In this document: positions 59,401 to 64,000 of the stretch, piece after piece
Layout of the letters: each line of letters starts with the position of its first letter
Numbering within the stretch: position 1 is the first letter of the stretch
Assembly: GCF_020184175.1 (NCBI RefSeq)
Contig: NC_065530.1
Coordinates: forward strand, 71,587,260 to 71,651,259
Reading direction: 5' to 3'
DNA from: Aphis gossypii
Lineage: Eukaryota > Arthropoda > Insecta > Hemiptera > Aphididae
DNA length: 64,000 nucleotides
The notes under the pieces: model-generated
What the model saw: only the letters and a program-made list of their open reading frames with translations
Told to the model about the DNA's origin: nothing
Databases searched by the model: none
Made by a program: the position numbers and the translations under genes

Positions 59401-62400
59401 GTGAAAATTATGATAATGTGAGTATTCTGAAAGTGTATTTCATTTAAAAATAATTGTTTTATTTAATGATAAAAATAAAATTGTAGATTAATCAATACAA
59501 TTTATGTTATATTTTTATTCATACAAAAAGTTATTGAATCAATATTTATAGAAACTTTTTTAATTATTATTTTTATACATATAAATATATTTTCTAGTTA
59601 CTGAAACTGCAAGATGAAAAATTAAAAGATGTAACTGAAAAGTTAGCATTACAAAAAGAAAAAGAGAATAAAAATCAAATTGAAGTAATTGAATTAAAAC
59701 AAGAAATCGAAACATCTAATAAAACAATAACTAGCTTACAAGAAGAATTACAAGCTAATTATATGTTAATACCTGAATTACAAAATAAAATTGATGTAAG
59801 TAAATATTAAAACTAATTGTTTAAAATACCTTAACTACCAAAGAATGAGTTATTTTTATTATTATTTTATGAAATAATATGATAAAATTGGTATTTTCTT
59901 TTAGGATTTAAACAGTAATTTAGTTAATAGTTATCAAAATCTTAGAGACTCTACTAAAATACTAGTCACAGAAAAAAATGAATTGGAAAAAGAAAAAAAT
60001 GAACTAGAAAATCAAAGCAAAGAATATTTTGGTCAAATTGAAAAACTAACTGCTAGTTATGTGAGTATGTTAATAATAAAATCTTCAGAACACAGGATAA
60101 TTTTAACTCACTTCATGAAAGACATTTTTTAATTTGTATACATGATTTGAATATAAGAAAGCAGAATATTTTTATGGAGTATTTAAATGTATTAAAATTG
60201 AATATCTATTTAGCAAATACCTAGTTTATTAGTTATAAACTCATAACTATTTTGTTTTAGGAAAGTGAAAAAGGTAGTGGCCCAACATTTTGGTGATATA
60301 CCTGTATTTCTACTTTACTCCACCTATTTAAGTTTATAAATATTAATTAATCAGCTATTTATTAAAAATATAATTTTTATACTTAAAATTATTTCAAAAA
60401 ATATTCTGCTTTTGAATAAGAAAGTGGAAATATGTATTGTTTACAAATTGTAATTTATAATAATAATCAATAACTATAATACCTATTAATATATTAAAAC
60501 TGTGTGTCTATGTAAAAGGGTATACTTTGTCACTCAGTAGTTTTGATCTATCAACTTGCATCCTAAACCCAAAAATGGCAAAATAAAAGGTAGGTATAAT
60601 TTAAAAAAAATTTATTAGATGAATTATTATTATTTTTTTTTAATTGTTCTTATATTTTCAGTTAAAAATGCCTTATGATACATTATGCATTTGTTATTAA
60701 AGTAATAAATTATTTATGTGTTATTATGTTTTGAACAAAAAAAACATACATACAATTAAAAATAATTTAATAAATTTTTTTTTAAATTATACCTAGCTCT
60801 TATTTTGTCATTTTTGGGTTTAGAATGCAAGTTATTAGATCAAAATTACTCAAAAAAAAATTGATTAATTTTAAAATAATATTGAAAATCATTGCTGTTT
60901 TTTTAAAAAAAATGAGATTGTGTTGCACATGCAAAAAATGCACGAGTTAAAAATTGTAAATCATAGGAAATTATGATCCATTAGTCTAGCTTGATATCCT
61001 CCAAACAGAATAACTAATGAGTGATACAGTGTACCCCGTTTACACAGACACACAGTATGTACTCATAATTCATATATTCATAATTTAATTGCAAAATACT
61101 GAATGATATATTACTATATCAATTTTTTAAAATTAGTTCAATAGAATATTGATGGTTTTTAAATTTATATTTTGTTTAATTAATTTTTTTAATTTTTTTC
61201 AGTATATTTAAATATTTATACATTATAGTATTTAAAAAAATATTATTTTATAAATTTTAGATGAAATATAAATCAAAAGCCAAACAATTATATGTGGAAG
61301 TTATGCGACTTAGATATCAATGTTCTCGATCAGAACCAAAAAAAAAAATTCAACAATGTCCTGTATTAGATACTATTGAGGTTTGTTATCTCAAATATTT
61401 TTTACATCATTTTTTATTCATCTTTGACTGATTTTTTAGATACTAAGTGATGAAGATAATATTGATGATGTGAGTACATTTTTCACCCTTTTCTTTTAAA
61501 TATATTTATGTTTCATTTTTAGTAGTACAATTGAGAATGTTAAATCTTTTATTTTTTAATATAGTTAAATTTTAATAATTGATATCAAACAATTTTTATT
61601 GGATTCGCTGGATATTGTTATAAATTAACAACCATGGATATTATTTCAAAAATAATTACTTGTTTTTTATTTATTCGGTAGCCTAACTTTTGCTACCTTT
61701 TGCTTAAATATTTTTATAATATTATGATTATTAACTTTTTTCAAAAAAATTTTTGTTACACATATTATTTATATATACATTAATTATAAATAAATTATTT
61801 TAACAATTTATATTATTAATATTTTTCTTTAACTAATAAGTATTATTTTGTAACTATGGCTAAACTAAAAACCAATAATTTGACCAACAAAATACAATAA
61901 GTTGAATTTTCAATAGCTAAATTAGCTGCCAATTTGGCAGTTACACAAAAATTGAAAAATTCATTCTCAATTGTTTGGCCTTAAGGTTTAACATTTTCAA
62001 TTATTCAATAACCTAATATTTTAAGAATTTTTTTTTATTTAAAAAAAATTAATAGGACGTGAGTATAGTTGAATTTAATGATCCAAATGAATCAAACATG
62101 AATATTAGTTCTACTTCAAGCAAGCCTTTTCAGAAATCTAACTTGTCAAGTTTAAAAAGAAATTGTTCACCTTTAAGTTATACTGGTAGTTCTAAATTGA
62201 AGAAACATAAAACATCTGTTGACATTGCTGCCTCTCACGTAAGTTTGAAAAAATTTACAAATATTTTTCTTTATAAGAAATAAGCATCAGTTGTAATTGA
62301 ATTTTGTTTTATACATTTTAAATGTAATTATTTATAGTTATAAGTCTGGTTCTTTGTATTATCATTTTATATTTTTCTGATTTTTGATGACTTAAATTTT

Positions 62401-63576
62401 ATATGAAATTTGTAATCAATATTATAATATGTAATATTTCTGTATGTATTTTTTAATTTATTGTTATTATTTACAGTGTATTTTTAATGTATAAATTAGA
62501 AAAATAAAATGGGTTTTAAAAAAAAATTAAACAAAAACATAACTTAAAATTTTTTTTTATTTTGTAGGTATTAACAAATATTCCATCAAATGTCTTAAAT
62601 CAAAAAAATAATGCAAGACAAATTGAGAAGTTATTAAATTCATCATTCAAAAGTATTAGTTTAAAACCCATAGACAATAATGCCAATAAAATAGAGGTGA
62701 TTAAATTTTATTATACATTTTTATTTATTAGATTGATTGTTACAATGTGTTTATTTTTTTTTTATGTTAAATAATTTTCTTCAAAATATTTTTTTGTTAT
62801 AAATAGAAAAAAATTGAATGCGACCAAGACGTAAATTGTGATATTGATTATAATTCAACTGCGACTTCTCAACAAATAAAAAGTGATATAGTTAATGAAA
62901 GTAATAATAATCAAATTAAATCAACATCAAAAACAGATTTGAATTCTACTACAAAAAAAAAATTTAAAATACCAACTGATATTAAGATATCTCAAGTAAG
63001 AACTTAATTGTGAAGAGGACGTCTTACATGCATATGTTGTTGTCTCCATCTTTGTCACTCTTACGACATAACTAATTTTTGTTCACTAATTTCAATAGTA
63101 TGCTTTTAGGTAAGAACATTAACTTGTTTCTCTCTTGTTTTCTCAGTTTTTTATGATATTTTGATTTTTAAGTGAATTAAGTTTTTTAATTGTATTTTCA
63201 AATGTTTAATATTTTACATACTCATAAGTCATAATTCATTTAAGAATTAAAATATTGTCAAAAACCAACGAGAGAAACAGTAATGATAATGTCCTTACTT
63301 AAAATTTTGATAATATGTCAATTCACTTTAATAACATAACTTAAATTATATTATTGAAACTGGTGAATAAAAATCTACCTATATAAAAGTTTGAATGGAG
63401 ACAACATGTACTGGTGCGACATCCTCTTAAATAAATAATTAATATTTATTTATTATGTGTGTTTTTAGAAAAAAATTAAATCGACCAATATACCAAAGAT
63501 AGATTGGACTAAACCAAATTCACCTGTTATTATTACTGCTCCTTCTCCTAAACTTCAACCAAAATTTACTAAATAA
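56406..63576 (+). CDS. unrecognised 757-aa coiled-coil protein
   Basis: Fifteen exons: 56,406-56,504, 56,685-56,932, 57,227-57,429, 58,456-58,583, 58,788-58,864, 58,935-59,081, 59,159-59,417, 59,598-59,795, 59,905-60,060, 61,261-61,380, 61,440-61,469, 62,056-62,238, 62,568-62,696, 62,807-62,995, 63,469-63,576. They sum to 2,274 nt with no internal stop. The ATG follows an in-frame TGA 15 bp upstream. Residues 1-40 are Asn/Ser-rich. About 60-530 is one long heptad-like Glu/Lys/Leu/Asn coiled coil. An acidic patch ILSDEDNIDD (exon 11) follows, then a Ser-rich, basic tail with SKLKKHK and KKKFKIP and a Pro-rich end (KLQPKFTK). No catalytic motif is visible. It is likely a structural or scaffold protein; the plan (short head, long rod, basic tail) recalls synaptonemal-complex transverse filaments such as SYCP1, but also many unrelated rods. 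AATAAA at 63,609-63,614 is a likely poly(A) signal. Confidence 0.85.
58211..58316 (+). repeat. dispersed repeat fragment, copy B
   Basis: Contains CTTAAAATTTCAAATGTAGC then TCACTTATTGAAAAGATCGG, matching the reverse strand of 32,097-32,185. It lies in intron 3 of the coiled-coil gene. Confidence 0.6.
60500..61055. mobile_element. long-arm foldback MITE with internal insertion
   Basis: Starts CTGTGTGTCTATGTAAAAGG and ends CCGTTTACACAGACACACAG. The arms continue inward: the left TTTTGATCTATCAACTTGCA followed by TCCTAAACCCAAAAATG (60,541 on) pairs with the right CATTTTTGGGTTTAGAATGC followed by AAGTTATTAGATCAAAA (60,809-60,845). The right arm is split by about 155 bp (60,852-61,010) absent from the left arm. 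It lies in intron 9 of the coiled-coil gene and has no coding capacity. Confidence 0.8.
63013..63428. mobile_element. foldback MITE
   Basis: The left end AAGAGGACGTC..ATGTTGTTGTCTCCAT pairs with the right end ATGGAGACAACATGT..GCGACATCCTCTT. Inner segments also pair, for example GTTTCTCTCTTG near 63,130 with CAACGAGAGAAAC near 63,270. The whole 416 bp is therefore close to an inverted repeat with arms of about 200 bp. It sits in the last intron of the coiled-coil gene. No clear target duplication. Confidence 0.75.
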
Positions 63577-64000
63577 TTTAAAAATAAGTAAGCAATTTGA
63601 GTATCAAAAATAAAAACATGTATGAATTTTGTTGGTAATTTCTATTAATTTTTATCTTTGTGTGTTTAATTTTAATATCTACATTTAATACAATTGTTTC
63701 AAAAAAAAGGATTGTAATTATTATATTTTGTAACGTTATAATGTAATATTTAAAAAAACCTGTTTCCTAGATTAAGCTCTTGTATAATTATTATATATTT
63801 AATTATTTGTTTTATTATTTAAAATAACTTTATTTTTTGTGTTTATAATATCTTAAGTTTTTGAAAATTTTCTTGTTACTGTTAAAAAAAAAAAAAAAAA
63901 ACCAGTAGATAAAATTTATTTTAGAAAAAAGAATAAAATATTATAAACATTTTCTTGTAAGACTCAAGATATTGATAAAAAAATAGGAATAACTTAATTA
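63577..64000. other. 3' flank of the coiled-coil gene
   Basis: AT-rich with AATAAA at 63,609-63,614, 33 bp past the stop. Nothing else was recognised up to the window end. Confidence 0.6.

Noticed and set aside
63870..63900. Poly-A tract after the coiled-coil gene as a retrocopy tail
   Set aside because: The gene has many introns and its own AATAAA at 63,609; the A-run is simple sequence.

Overview
The window looks like nuclear DNA of an insect, most likely an aphid or a close hemipteran relative. It is very AT-rich, full of TAATA and TAGGTA-type runs, poly-A/T tracts and small inverted-repeat transposons. The genes have many short exons with GT..AG introns, and one is an intact UHRF1 maintenance-methylation gene, which fits a lineage that keeps CpG methylation. 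No bacterial, phage or organelle genes were seen. All gene models were built by hand from splice signals, reading-frame continuity and remembered family sequences. No alignment or search was run.

Layout. 1-21.7 kb has no gene that I can support. It holds plain AT-rich DNA, a decayed LINE gag fragment with a zinc knuckle (about 8.7-8.95 kb), and a long CpG-rich, microsatellite-rich tract (about 11.3-19.3 kb) that looks like promoter or 5'-leader DNA rather than protein-coding sequence. 21.8-26.1 kb (+) is a four-exon gustatory-receptor-like gene with one extremely GC-rich exon, a hAT transposase relic in its second intron, and no recognisable seventh membrane segment. 27.3-33.5 kb (-) is a 12-coding-exon UHRF1 gene (765 aa: UBL, tandem Tudor, PHD, SRA, RING) with a probable E2F-controlled promoter. 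36.9-40.0 kb (-) is a seven-exon OST3/OST6-type oxidoreductase subunit of the oligosaccharyltransferase (MAGT1/TUSC3, 322 aa). 42.5-51.7 kb (+) is a ten-exon ABHD18 alpha/beta-hydrolase gene (460 aa); its sixth intron carries a 1.7-kb repeat in tandem duplicate. 51.7-56.4 kb is intergenic and includes a nest of hAT-type elements. 56.4-63.6 kb (+) is a 15-exon gene for a 757-aa coiled-coil protein that I do not recognise; two of its introns hold long foldback elements.

How the genes relate. They are ordinary single-copy housekeeping or sensory genes and do not form an operon-like system. OST3 and ABHD18 are divergent, 2.5 kb apart. UHRF1 and OST3 are both on the minus strand. In the OST3, ABHD18, UHRF1 and coiled-coil models the exon lengths sum to an exact multiple of three with no internal stop, which is strong internal support. 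I found no convincing previously undescribed system. The most distinctive observations are replaced aromatic-cage residues in the UHRF1 tandem Tudor domain, the GC-rich receptor exon with its missing C-terminus, the layered duplication in ABHD18, and the unidentified coiled-coil gene.
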